DNA from: Methylocystis sp. IM3
GTDB taxonomy: Bacteria; Pseudomonadota; Alphaproteobacteria; Rhizobiales; Beijerinckiaceae
Length of the DNA stretch: 64,000 bases
NCBI RefSeq assembly: GCF_038070105.1
Contig: NZ_JBBPBZ010000002.1
Coordinates: 860,501-924,500 of the forward strand
Reading direction: 5' to 3'
The notes beneath the pieces were generated by a model. It saw only the letters and a list, made by a program, of their open reading frames with translations, did no database searches and was not told the DNA's origin. Below are positions 1-8,506 of the stretch, in pieces. The stretch's first letter is position 1. Each line of letters starts with the position of its first letter. A program made the position numbers and the translations under genes.

Positions 1-646
1 CCAGGCGCTCGACGCGGGCGGCGATGAAGCTTTGGAGATCGAAGAGCGAATGGCCCGCCCGCGGCGAGGGCGAGAAGAAGCGCGCGTAGGCGCGGTCCGC
101 CTCGAGGAAGCGGGCGGAGAACTCCGGCCCGACCTCGTAGCTCGTGGCGCCGATGGCCGGGCCCAGCGCAATATGGATATCCGCGCGACGCGCCCCTTGC
201 GTCTCCATGGCGGCGACGGTTGCCTCGATCATGCCCGTCAGCGCGCCTTTCCAGCCCGCGTGACAGGCCCCGATCACGCCCGCCCGCGCATCGGCGAAGA
301 GCAGCATGCCGCAGTCGGCGCCCGTGACGCCGAGCGCCAGCGCGCCCTCGCGCGTCACGAGCCCGTCGCAGCGGGGCCGCGCCTCGGGCGCCCAGGGCTC
401 GCGGATGGTCAGGGCGTCGGCGGAGTGGATTTGGAAAGGCACCAGCAGCCGCTCCGGCGCAACGCCGACACGCCCCGCCATGCGGGCGCGGTTTTCGAGC
501 ACGCGCGCCGGCTCGTCCTTCGAGCCGACGCCGCCATTGAGCGAGCCATAGACGCCCTCCGAGACGCCGCCCTCCCGCGTGAAAAAGGCGTGGCGCACGC
601 CGGGAAGATCGAGATTTGCGGCATGAAGCGCGGGCGTCGCGGTCAT
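1..646 (-). CDS. pgeF: Laccase-domain purine nucleosidase/peptidoglycan editing factor PgeF, 3' end outside window
   Basis: The 215 visible codons match the PgeF/YfiH (DUF152, multicopper-oxidase-like) family, which has purine nucleoside phosphorylase/adenosine deaminase activity and, in E. coli, corrects mis-made peptidoglycan precursors. The three family metal ligands are visible: H74 in the FQIHSAD motif, C112 in GADCGM and H129 in ACHAGWKG. The ATG at 646 follows a GGAAG ribosome site and lies 17 bp after the midA-like stop, so it is the third gene of an lgt-midA-pgeF operon that is common in alphaproteobacteria. The C-terminus runs off the left edge of the window. Biochemical roles are from family knowledge. 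Confidence 0.93.
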   Translation of the reverse strand, partial: MTATPALHAANLDLPGVRHAFFTREGGVSEGVYGSLNGGVGSKDEPARVLENRARMAGRVGVAPERLLVPFQIHSADALTIREPWAPEARPRCDGLVTREGALALGVTGADCGMLLFADARAGVIGACHAGWKGALTGMIEATVAAMETQGARRADIHIALGPAIGATSYEVGPEFSARFLEADRAYARFFSPSPRAGHSLFDLQSFIAARVERL

Positions 647-663
647 TTTTCTTCCAGTTTCCC

Positions 664-1746
664 TCAGACGACGAAGCCCGGCATGTCGGGCATGTCGGGA
701 TGCGTCACCGCCATGACCTTGAACAAGGCGCCCATATGGCGGCGGGGGTCCTTCACGCCGGTCAGGCGGTCGAGCGCGTCGACGATCGCCTGAGCCTGTT
801 CGGGCGTCGCCTTCTTCATCAGCGATTGCGCGCGCCGCTCGATGCCGAGCTGCAACAGGAAATGCGCTTGCGTCACCGGCCCCAGCACCTTGGCGCCCTC
901 GGCCCTGGCGGCGCGGGCGAGGGCGGCGAAATCGACATGGGCGGTCAGATCGGCCTCGCCCGGCTCGGCGAGCGGATCGACATAGGCATGGCGCGCGACC
1001 GCCTGGAGGCTGTCGCCGAGCGAGGTTTCGGCGTAGCCATAGTCGATCACGAGGAGCGCGCCGCCCTCCTGCACGAGGCGCGCGGCGATCTCGCCCATGA
1101 TGCGCTGCGCCGCGGCGCTGACCTCGATGATCGAGCCCTCGCGGGCGGGAATTTGCAAAGAGGGCTCGGTCTGGTGCGACAGGCCGAAGACGAGTTCGCC
1201 CGCGGCGTCGAGCCCCACGAGCCGCTCGCGCCAGCCGGTGATGGTCTTGACGTAATGGCGCACCGGCAGCGCGTCGAAAAACTCATTGGCGAGCATGATC
1301 GCGGGGCCGGGCGGCGTGTCGTTCACATCGGCGCTCCAGCTCACGGGCTTGGCCGCCCGCGCGAGCGTCTGTTCCTGAATGCGGCGCAGGGCCGGGCTCA
1401 TCTCGACGAGATGGACCGAAACCGCCTCGAGGAACCCCGGCGCGATGCGCGCGACGCGCAGCACGTCGGCCATCAGCGTCCCGCGTCCCGGCCCCAGCTC
1501 GATCAATCGCGCCGAGGCGGGCGACCCCGCGAGCCGCCACGCTTCCGTCGCCCAGACGCCGAGCAATTCGCCGAACATCTGGCTGATCTCGGGGGCCGTG
1601 ATGAAATCGCCGCCGGCGCCGAAGGGGTCGCGCGTCATGTAATAGCCATGGCGGGGATGGCCAAGGCACAGGCTCATATAACGCTCCAGCGTCATCGGCC
1701 CGTCATGGGCGATCATCGCCGCAATTTCCTGTTTCAGCGCATTCAT
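664..1746 (-). CDS. SAM-dependent methyltransferase of the MidA/NDUFAF7 family
   Basis: This 360-residue protein belongs to PF02636, whose eukaryotic member NDUFAF7 dimethylates an arginine of a complex I subunit. The N-terminal GHPRHGYYMTRDPFG and GGDFITAPEISQMFGELLG segments (residues 29-65) are typical, followed by the SAM-binding ELGPGRGTLMADVLR motif near residue 90. Its ATG overlaps the lgt stop by four bases (ATGA), implying translational coupling, and pgeF follows closely. Whether the bacterial protein targets the NuoD-like subunit is inferred from homology only. Confidence 0.93.
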   Translation of the reverse strand: MNALKQEIAAMIAHDGPMTLERYMSLCLGHPRHGYYMTRDPFGAGGDFITAPEISQMFGELLGVWATEAWRLAGSPASARLIELGPGRGTLMADVLRVARIAPGFLEAVSVHLVEMSPALRRIQEQTLARAAKPVSWSADVNDTPPGPAIMLANEFFDALPVRHYVKTITGWRERLVGLDAAGELVFGLSHQTEPSLQIPAREGSIIEVSAAAQRIMGEIAARLVQEGGALLVIDYGYAETSLGDSLQAVARHAYVDPLAEPGEADLTAHVDFAALARAARAEGAKVLGPVTQAHFLLQLGIERRAQSLMKKATPEQAQAIVDALDRLTGVKDPRRHMGALFKVMAVTHPDMPDMPGFVV

Positions 1747-2567
1747 GCGGGCGCGCTCCTGCGGCGCATCGAAAAGAGGAGGAGGGCGGCGCCGGCGACG
1801 ATCAGCGGCAGGGAGAGCACCATGCCCATCGTCAGCCCATGCGGCAGCGCCTCCTGCACCGGATCAGGCTCGCGGAAGAATTCGCAGAAAATGCGGGCGA
1901 GCCCATAGCCGACTCCGAAGAGGCCGGTGACGAGGCCGGGATGTTTCAGCCCGCCGGCGCGCGCGACGAGCCACAAAGCCGCAAACAGCGCAATTCCCTC
2001 CAGCCCCGCTTCATAGAGCTGGCTCGGATGGCGCGGCGCGTCGCCGGCGGGCGGGAAGACCATGGCCCAGGGAACGTCGGTCTCGCGCCCCCACATCTCC
2101 GGCTTGATGAAATTGGCCAGCCGGCCAAAGAACAGGCCGAGCGGAGAAACCGCGGCGCAAATATCGGAAATCGTGAGAAAGGGCAGGCGATGGCTGCGCG
2201 CGAAGAGCGCCATGCCGATCAAGGCGCCGATCAATCCGCCATGGAAGGCCATGCCGCCTTTCCATGTCTGAAGGATTTCGAGCGGGTGTGAAAGATAGAA
2301 GGCCGGGTCGTAGATCAGCACATGGCCGAGCCTGCCGCCGATGATCACGCCAAAGGCCGTATTGACGATGAGGTCGTCGATTCCCGCCCGGCTCGGCCGC
2401 GGCTGTCCAGGCGCCCAGAGCGCGTCATTGCCGACGAGCAGGCGCATGCCCATCCAGGCGCAGAGGAACCCGCCGATATAGGCCAGCGCATACCAGCGGA
2501 TCGGGAACGGCCCGAGATGGACCGCGACCGGATCGATAAGGGGAAAGGGCAGGATGAAGAAGGGCAT
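1743..2567 (-). CDS. lgt: Prolipoprotein diacylglyceryl transferase
   Basis: Lgt transfers diacylglycerol from phosphatidylglycerol to the lipobox cysteine of prolipoproteins in the inner membrane. The 274-residue sequence is strongly hydrophobic with multiple membrane segments and shows the family motifs HLGPFPIRWYALAYI near the N-terminus, GGRLGH, MAFHGGLIGA (the essential His) and GRLANFI. It is first in the operon, with the next gene starting inside its stop codon. Likely clients in this window are the SLT lipoprotein at 18.2 kb and the RND adaptor at 60.3 kb, both of which have lipoboxes. Confidence 0.97.
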   Translation of the reverse strand: MPFFILPFPLIDPVAVHLGPFPIRWYALAYIGGFLCAWMGMRLLVGNDALWAPGQPRPSRAGIDDLIVNTAFGVIIGGRLGHVLIYDPAFYLSHPLEILQTWKGGMAFHGGLIGALIGMALFARSHRLPFLTISDICAAVSPLGLFFGRLANFIKPEMWGRETDVPWAMVFPPAGDAPRHPSQLYEAGLEGIALFAALWLVARAGGLKHPGLVTGLFGVGYGLARIFCEFFREPDPVQEALPHGLTMGMVLSLPLIVAGAALLLFSMRRRSAPA

Positions 2568-2707
2568 AAACAGGGTCCGGACGGGCGCGCGACTCAGGCC
2601 CGCGCCGCGTTAACCTTTTAGCGGCGGCGGAAGGGGATGTCATGCCCTGCGCGCAGACGCCCGCGCGCGCCTCCCGGTCGAGAACCGCCGGGAGAGGCGC
2701 GGCGCGT

Positions 2708-2733
2708 CCCCTCTCCCGCGATGCGGGGGAGGG
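2708..2733. repeat. Short palindrome between lgt and fadJ, possible terminator of the beta-oxidation operon
   Basis: CCCCTCTCCCGC and GCGGGGGAGGG arms flank a three-base loop just after the fadJ stop. The same core recurs at 24.7 kb and 36.96 kb, so it looks like a dispersed REP-type palindrome that may also end the minus-strand transcript. There is no clear U-run on the minus side. Confidence 0.55.
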
Positions 2734-2743
2734 AGGGGGCCTC

Positions 2744-4951
2744 TTACGCCGCCTTTTTCTGCGGCAGGAAGCGCCCGTAGAAGGTTTCGCCCTTCGCCGC
2801 CATGTCCCGCAGCAAGGGCGGCGGCTCGAAGCGGGGGCCGTGCCGGGCGGCGAGCGCGTCGCAGAGCGCCACGAACGCTTTCGCGCCCATGCCGTCGATA
2901 TAGGAGAGCACGCCGCCGGTGAAGGGCGCGAAGCCGAAGCCGAGAATGGAGCCGACATCCGCTTCGCGCGGATCGGTGACGACGCCCTCGGCGAGGGTGC
3001 GCGCCGCCTCGACCGCCTGCACGACGAGGAACCGCTCCTTCAACTCCGTCACGTCGAGCGTGTCCGGATCGAGCATCGCTTCCGCGAGCGCGGAGAGGCC
3101 GGGCCAGAGGCTCTTCGAGCCGTCGGGATGATAGTCGTAGAAACCCTTGCCGTTCTTGCGCCCATAGCGGCCGTTTTCCTCGACCATGAAGCGCAGCACG
3201 CGCTCCTGCCGGGGATCGATCGCCTTGTCGCCCAGATCCTTCTTGGTGGCGTTGAGGATCTTCCAGCCGAGATCGAGCGCGACCTCGTCATTGAGCGAGA
3301 GCGGCCCGACCGGCATGCCGGCCATGCGCGCGACATTCTCGATCATCGCCGGGGGCACGCCCTCGGTCAGCATGATCTGCCCCTCGCGCACAAAATTCAG
3401 CACGCAGCGATTGGCGTAGAAGCCGCGCGAATCATTCACGACGATGGGCGTCTTCTTGATGATGCGGATGAAGTCGAGCGCCGCCGCCAGCGCCCGGTCG
3501 CCCGTTTCCTTGCCCATGATCACTTCGACGAGCAGCATCTTCTCGACCGGCGAGAAGAAGTGGATGCCGATGAAGTTCTCGGGGTTCATCGAGGTCTCGG
3601 CGAGCGAGCTGATCGGCAGCGTCGAGGTGTTGGAGGCGAAGATCACATCGCCGCCCACGACCCCTTGCGCCCGCGCCGTCACTTCGGCCTTCACCGCGCG
3701 ATCCTCGAAGACGGCTTCGAGAATCAGGTCGCAGCCCGCAAGCGCGGCGTAATCGGCGGTCGCCGTCACTCGCGCCATCAGCGCCTCCTTGTCGGCCGGC
3801 GTGGCGCGCCCCTTGGCGACGGAGCCGGACATCAGCCGGTCGATCGTCGCCTTTCCCTTGTCGGCGCTCTCCCGATCGCGGTCGATCAGCACGACCTCGA
3901 TTCCATTGAGCGCGCTCACATAGGCGACGCCCGCGCCCATGAAGCCGGCGCCGAGCACGCCGATTTTCTTCAGCGTGGTCGGCGGGATTTCCGCCGGGCG
4001 ATGCGCGCCCTTCTCCAGCTCGGTCTTGGAGAGGAACAGCGAACGGATCATCGCCGCCGCTACCTTCGAGCGCAGAATATGCGCAAACCAGCGCGCTTCG
4101 ACGTCGAGCGCCTGATCCATCGGCAATTGCAGCCCTTCGTAGACCGCATGCAGAATGGCCTTGGCGGCCGGATAATTGTCGTAGGTTTCGCGGCGATAGA
4201 TGGCGTTCGCCGCTGGCCAGATCATCATGCCCGTGGGCGAGAAGACCTTGCCGGAGGGGTTCTTGAAGTCCTTGGCGTCCCATGGCGCCTGCGCCTTGCC
4301 GCCATTGGCGATCCACGCCCGCGCGCGCGACACGATTTCGTCGCGCGGCGCGATCTCGTGGACGAGCTTCGCGCCCAGCGCGGCTTTCGGCTTTACCTGA
4401 TCGCCACGGAAGAGAAATTGCAGCGCGTCGCCCGTCTGCATGAGGCGCGAGACGCGTTGCGTGCCGCCGGCGCCGGGGAAGAGGCCGACCTTGATCTCCG
4501 GCAGGCCGACCTTGGTTTTCTCGTCATCCGCCATCACGCGGTAATGGCAGGCGAGCGCGAGCTCGAAGGCTCCGCCGAGGCAGACGCCGTGGATCGCGAC
4601 GGCGAAAGGCTTTCCGCAGATTTCGAGCTTGCGATAAAGCCGCGACAATCTGCTCGAGGTTTCGAAGAAGAGCCGATTGGCGGCGTCTTCGCCTTGCTCC
4701 TTCATCGCCTTGGCGTGCTGCGCCGCGCCCTGTTGCAGCATGGAGAGATCGGCGCCGCCGGAAAAGGCGCTCTTGCCGGAGGCGATGACGCAGCCCTTGA
4801 TGGCGGCGTCTCCCGCGACCGCGTCCACGACCTGTTGAAGGTCGTCCATCACCTCCGGCGTGATGACGTTCATCGAGCGGCCCGGCATGTCCCATGTCAG
4901 GAGCGCAACGCCGTCGGCGCCGGTCTCGAAGCGGAAATTGGCGAGGTTCAT
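2744..4951 (-). CDS. fadJ: Bifunctional enoyl-CoA hydratase/3-hydroxyacyl-CoA dehydrogenase
   Basis: This is the multifunctional beta-oxidation enzyme that hydrates trans-2-enoyl-CoA and oxidises the 3-hydroxyacyl-CoA with NAD. The N-terminal crotonase domain (about residues 1-280) carries the oxyanion-hole segments ASGKSAFSGGADLS and HGVCLGGAFELALAC. The NAD-binding domain begins near residue 320 with KIGVLGAGFMGAGVAYV, and HFFSPVEKMLLVE and NDSRGFYANR are dehydrogenase motifs. The ATG at 4951 is preferred (735 residues) because GGGAG lies eight bases upstream; an in-frame ATG at 4987 would add 12 unlikely residues. It is the last gene of the acyl-CoA dehydrogenase-thiolase operon. FadB rather than FadJ naming is possible. 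Confidence 0.94.
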   Translation of the reverse strand: MNLANFRFETGADGVALLTWDMPGRSMNVITPEVMDDLQQVVDAVAGDAAIKGCVIASGKSAFSGGADLSMLQQGAAQHAKAMKEQGEDAANRLFFETSSRLSRLYRKLEICGKPFAVAIHGVCLGGAFELALACHYRVMADDEKTKVGLPEIKVGLFPGAGGTQRVSRLMQTGDALQFLFRGDQVKPKAALGAKLVHEIAPRDEIVSRARAWIANGGKAQAPWDAKDFKNPSGKVFSPTGMMIWPAANAIYRRETYDNYPAAKAILHAVYEGLQLPMDQALDVEARWFAHILRSKVAAAMIRSLFLSKTELEKGAHRPAEIPPTTLKKIGVLGAGFMGAGVAYVSALNGIEVVLIDRDRESADKGKATIDRLMSGSVAKGRATPADKEALMARVTATADYAALAGCDLILEAVFEDRAVKAEVTARAQGVVGGDVIFASNTSTLPISSLAETSMNPENFIGIHFFSPVEKMLLVEVIMGKETGDRALAAALDFIRIIKKTPIVVNDSRGFYANRCVLNFVREGQIMLTEGVPPAMIENVARMAGMPVGPLSLNDEVALDLGWKILNATKKDLGDKAIDPRQERVLRFMVEENGRYGRKNGKGFYDYHPDGSKSLWPGLSALAEAMLDPDTLDVTELKERFLVVQAVEAARTLAEGVVTDPREADVGSILGFGFAPFTGGVLSYIDGMGAKAFVALCDALAARHGPRFEPPPLLRDMAAKGETFYGRFLPQKKAA

Positions 4952-5027
4952 TGTTTCGCTCCCGAAACTTGAAAGCTTCATCTTCAAGACCCTGTCCCGC
5001 GACAGCGGAAAGGGCCGGGGAGGGGAC

Positions 5028-6236
5028 TTACACCCGTTCGATGATCGTCGCCGTGCCCATGCCGGCGCCGATGCAAAGCGTCACCAGCGCGGTGGATTTG
5101 CCGGTGCGCTCCAGTTCGTCGAGCGCGATGCCGACGAGCATGGCGCCCGTGGCGCCGAGCGGATGGCCCATGGCGATGGCGCCGCCATTCGGATTGACCT
5201 TGGCGGGGTCGAGATCGAAGGCCTGCAGATAGCGCAGCACCACGGCGGCGAAGGCTTCGTTAATTTCGATGAGGTCGATGTCGTCGAGGCTCATGCGCGC
5301 GCGGTCGAGCAGCTTGCGCGTCACATCGACCGGCCCGGTCAGCATGATCGCCGGCTCAGAGCCAATATTGGCGAATGCGCGAATGCGCGCGCGGGGCTTC
5401 ACGCCGATCTTCTCCCCGGCTTCCTTCGAGCCGACGAGCACCGCCGCGGCGCCGTCGACGATGCCGGAGGAATTGCCGGCGTGATGCACGTAATCGAGTC
5501 TTTCGATCGCCGGATAGGCTTGAATGGCCACGGCGTCGAAACCGCCCTGCTGGGCGTAAAAGGCGAAAGAGGGCTTGAGGCTCGCGAGCGCCTGCATGTT
5601 GGTGTCGGGCCGCATGTGCTCGTCATAGTCGAGAAGCGTGAGGCCGTTTACGTCCTTCACCGGCACGACGGATTTCGCGAAGCGGCCTTCGCGCCACGCC
5701 GTCCCCGCCCGCTTCTGCGATTCGACCGCATAGGCGTCGACATCGTCGCGCGAGAAACCGTATTTCGTCGCGATGAGATCGGCGGAGACGCCCTGCGGCA
5801 TGAAATAGGAGGGGATCGCAATCGTCGGATCGACCGGCCAGGCGCCGCCCGAGGCGCCGATGCCGACGCGGCTCATCGACTCGACGCCGCCGCCGATTGC
5901 GAGTTCGTGCTGGCCGGACATGATTTCAGCCGCCGCGAAATTCACGGAATCGAGGCCAGATGCGCAGAAGCGGTTGATCTGCACGCCCGGCACTTTGTAC
6001 GAAAAGCCCGAGGCGATGGCGGAAGCGCGCGCAATGTCGCCGCCGGCTTCGCCGACGGGATCGACGCAACCGAGGATGACATCGTCGACCTCCGGTCCCG
6101 CGATGTTGTTGCGCGCCTTGATCGCTTTCAGCGCCGTATTGGCGAGGCCGAGCGAGGAGACTTCGTGCAGCGAACCATCCGGCTTGCCGCGCCCGCGCGG
6201 CGTCCGCACGGCGTCGTAAATGTAAGCGTCGGGCAT
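5028..6236 (-). CDS. fadA: Acetyl-CoA C-acyltransferase (thiolase)
   Basis: This 402-residue thiolase cleaves 3-ketoacyl-CoA to acetyl-CoA and a shortened acyl-CoA. The nucleophilic cysteine is in VQINRFCASGLDSVNFA (about residue 90), the histidine in NPNGGAIAMGHPLGATGA and the second cysteine in LVTLCIGAGMG near the C-terminus. It lies between the dehydrogenase and fadJ on the same strand, with 76 bp to fadJ. The N-terminal AYIYDAVRTPRGRGKPDGSL form is common in alphaproteobacterial degradative thiolases. A biosynthetic role (PhaA) is less likely given the neighbours. Confidence 0.95.
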   Translation of the reverse strand: MPDAYIYDAVRTPRGRGKPDGSLHEVSSLGLANTALKAIKARNNIAGPEVDDVILGCVDPVGEAGGDIARASAIASGFSYKVPGVQINRFCASGLDSVNFAAAEIMSGQHELAIGGGVESMSRVGIGASGGAWPVDPTIAIPSYFMPQGVSADLIATKYGFSRDDVDAYAVESQKRAGTAWREGRFAKSVVPVKDVNGLTLLDYDEHMRPDTNMQALASLKPSFAFYAQQGGFDAVAIQAYPAIERLDYVHHAGNSSGIVDGAAAVLVGSKEAGEKIGVKPRARIRAFANIGSEPAIMLTGPVDVTRKLLDRARMSLDDIDLIEINEAFAAVVLRYLQAFDLDPAKVNPNGGAIAMGHPLGATGAMLVGIALDELERTGKSTALVTLCIGAGMGTATIIERV

Positions 6237-6275
6237 GGCGTTTCCTCTTTCTATCTCGCCCGGGACTGCATCCGA

Positions 6276-6309
6276 CCCCGTTTTGCGGGGCCGCCCCGTA
6301 TCGGGGCGG
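6276..6309. promoter_or_regulatory. Two tandem GC hairpins in the dehydrogenase-thiolase spacer
   Basis: CCCCG/CGGGG (6276-6290) is followed at once by CCGCCCCG/CGGGGCGG with a three-base loop (6291-6309). They fill the 87-bp gap inside an otherwise compact operon. Possible roles are mRNA processing or stabilisation, or partial termination; no U-run is present. Confidence 0.5.
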
Positions 6310-6323
6310 GAAGCCGCCCGGCT

Positions 6324-8117
6324 CTAGAACATCTCCGCCGGAAGCGACATCATCGTGTCGGCCCCTGTGACGATGCGCGCAAGACGCAGCGCCGTCTCCG
6401 GCAGCATGCGCTCCATGAAAAAGCGCGCGGTGGCAAGCTTTGCATCCATGCGCGCCGCCTGATCCGGCTCGCGCGATTTCTTCTCCATCGCGGCGGCCGC
6501 GATCTTCACGAACATCAGCCCCATCGCGACGCGGCCGAGAAGATGCATGTAATCATAGGAGGCCGCGCCCGCATTGTCGGGCTTCGCCATGGCGTTCTGC
6601 ATGAGCCACATGGTGGCTTTCTGAAGATCGTTCAGCGCCGCCTGCGCAGGCGCGACGAAAGGCTTCATCGCCTCCCTGTCGCCATGCGCCTGCAACAGCT
6701 CGGCGCTGTCCTTGAAGAAGGCCATGATGGCGCGGCCGCCGTCGCGCGGCAGTTTGCGGCCGACGAGGTCGAGCGCCTGAATGCCATTCGCGCCCTCGTA
6801 AATCATGGCGATGCGCGCGTCGCGCACGAACTGCTCCATGCCCCATTCGCGAATGTAGCCATGGCCGCCGAAGACCTGCTGCGCCTTCACGGCGTTGTCG
6901 AAGCCGACGTCGGTCAGCACGCCCTTGAGCACCGGCGTCATCAGGCCCAGCCGATCTTCCGCCGCCTGCCGCGCCGCGGCGTCCTCCGAGCGGTGCGCCA
7001 CGTCGCTGTCGAGCGCGGCGGAAAGCGTCAGGGCGCGCGCCGCCTCGTTGAAGGCCTTGATCTCCATCAGCATCCGGCGAATGTCGGGATGCACGATGAT
7101 CGGATCGGCCTTTTTGTCGGGAAATTTCGGTCCCGACAGCGCGCGGCCCTGAAGCCGCTCCTTTGCATAGGCGACCGCATTCTGATACGCGACCTCGGAT
7201 TGCGCGAGGCCCTGGATGGCGACGCCGAGCCGCGCCTCGTTCATCATCACGAACATGGCGTTGAGGCCGCGATTGGCCTCGCCGACGAGAAAGCCCTGCG
7301 CGCCGTCGTAGTTCATGACGCAGGTGGCGTTGCCGTGAATGCCCATCTTCTCTTCGATGGAGCCACAGGAGACGCCATTTCGCGCGCCGAGCGAACCGTC
7401 GGCCTCGACGAGAATCTTCGGCACGATGAAGAGAGATATGCCCTTCACCCCCGCCGGCGCGCCCTCGATGCGGGCGAGCACGAGATGGATGATGTTCTCC
7501 GCGAGATCGTGCTCGCCGGCGGAAATGAAGATTTTCTGGCCGGTGATCGCATAGCTTCCATCGCCGCGCGGGACGGCCTTGGTGGTCAACAGGCCGAGGT
7601 CCGTGCCGCATTGCGGCTCGGTGAGATTCATCGTGCCGGTCCAGCGGCCTTCCGCCATTTTGGGAACGTAAAGGCGCTTCTGCTCCTCTGAGCCATGGGT
7701 GAGCAGCGCCGCGAGCGCGCCCTGCGTCAGGCCGGGATACATGGCGAAGGCCATATTCGCCGCCGAGGCGTATTCGCTCATCGGCGTCGAGAGCGTGAAG
7801 GGCAGGCCTTGTCCGCCATAGTCCTCGGGCACGGGCAGGCCGATCCAGCCGCCGTTCGCATAGGCGGTGAATGCGGATTTGAAGCCCGCGGGCGTCGACA
7901 CCGCGCCGTCTGCGCCGCGCTTGCAGCCATTGGCGTCGCCCGACTGGTTGAGCGGCGCGAGCACCTCTTCGCAAAGCTTGCCGGCCTCGAAAAGGATTTG
8001 CGAGAGAACGTCGAGGGAAACGTCGGCGAATCCTTTCAGATTCCCGAAACGCTGGAACTGCAAAACGTCATTGAGCAGAAAAAGCGTATCTTCAACAGGC
8101 GCTCTGTAGCTCGGCAT
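6324..8117 (-). CDS. Acyl-CoA dehydrogenase with C-terminal extension
   Basis: This FAD flavoprotein catalyses the first beta-oxidation step. It has 597 residues, longer than the roughly 380-residue classical enzymes, and matches the large class that begins MPSYRAPVEDTLFLL and carries an extra C-terminal helical domain (PF12806-like). MNLTEPQCGTDLGL and FISAGEHDLAENI are middle-domain flavin-contact motifs, and QVFGGHGYIREWGMEQF is the C-terminal signature. The ATG at 8117 is chosen because AAAGGGAGA precedes it; an upstream in-frame codon at 8147 lacks such a site. It leads the operon with the thiolase and fadJ. Substrate chain length cannot be told from sequence. Confidence 0.94.
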   Translation of the reverse strand: MPSYRAPVEDTLFLLNDVLQFQRFGNLKGFADVSLDVLSQILFEAGKLCEEVLAPLNQSGDANGCKRGADGAVSTPAGFKSAFTAYANGGWIGLPVPEDYGGQGLPFTLSTPMSEYASAANMAFAMYPGLTQGALAALLTHGSEEQKRLYVPKMAEGRWTGTMNLTEPQCGTDLGLLTTKAVPRGDGSYAITGQKIFISAGEHDLAENIIHLVLARIEGAPAGVKGISLFIVPKILVEADGSLGARNGVSCGSIEEKMGIHGNATCVMNYDGAQGFLVGEANRGLNAMFVMMNEARLGVAIQGLAQSEVAYQNAVAYAKERLQGRALSGPKFPDKKADPIIVHPDIRRMLMEIKAFNEAARALTLSAALDSDVAHRSEDAAARQAAEDRLGLMTPVLKGVLTDVGFDNAVKAQQVFGGHGYIREWGMEQFVRDARIAMIYEGANGIQALDLVGRKLPRDGGRAIMAFFKDSAELLQAHGDREAMKPFVAPAQAALNDLQKATMWLMQNAMAKPDNAGAASYDYMHLLGRVAMGLMFVKIAAAAMEKKSREPDQAARMDAKLATARFFMERMLPETALRLARIVTGADTMMSLPAEMF

Positions 8118-8506
8118 CGAATTCTCCCTTTGAAGGTCGACATCCAACGGCCGGCGCGGCCCGGATGAGACGCCGTTCGCGTCTTAGGTAGAGGGGCCGC
8201 ATCGCCCGCGCAATAGGGGCTTGAACGTAGCTCGTGGGTTTGCTCATAACCGCTGCGCCTTGCCCGAAAAGGGAAAGATTCCTGCTCGGCTAATCGCTTG
8301 TTTCGTAAACCTGAACGGAAGCCGCCGGATCGGCGGACGGCTTAACCGCTTGTTTACCGCAAACAGCAGAAAGTCGGTTCCGGCGCCGTCTCGGCCTTTT
8401 ATGGTTAACGCTCCGATTCGCGGGCGTTGTCGAGCCGTCTCCACGGGTTGTTTTCGTTCTCTCTTCTCTCGAGCCATCCGCAAAGACGGGCTTGCCGGAC
8501 ACGCAC
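8118..8506. promoter_or_regulatory. 389-bp divergent control region with a CtrA-like half-matched box
   Basis: No gene is seen. The region separates the divergent beta-oxidation operon from the coiled-coil/Sel1 gene. TTAA-N7-TTTA at 8342-8356 is one base from the CtrA consensus TTAA-N7-TTAA, and two GANTC sites (CcrM methylation motif) occur at 8277-8281 and 8415-8419. A CCGCC/GGCGG hairpin lies near 8320-8335. Cell-cycle control is an inference from these short matches. Confidence 0.35.

Noticed and set aside
616..1908. Long plus-strand open frame opposite midA and lgt
   Set aside because: Composition is Arg/His/Glu-rich shadow coding typical of high-GC DNA, with no domain. The minus strand carries clear MidA and Lgt motifs.
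2642..7691. Two very long plus-strand frames opposite the beta-oxidation genes
   Set aside because: They mirror codon positions of the minus-strand enzymes, have no recognisable motif and overlap each other.
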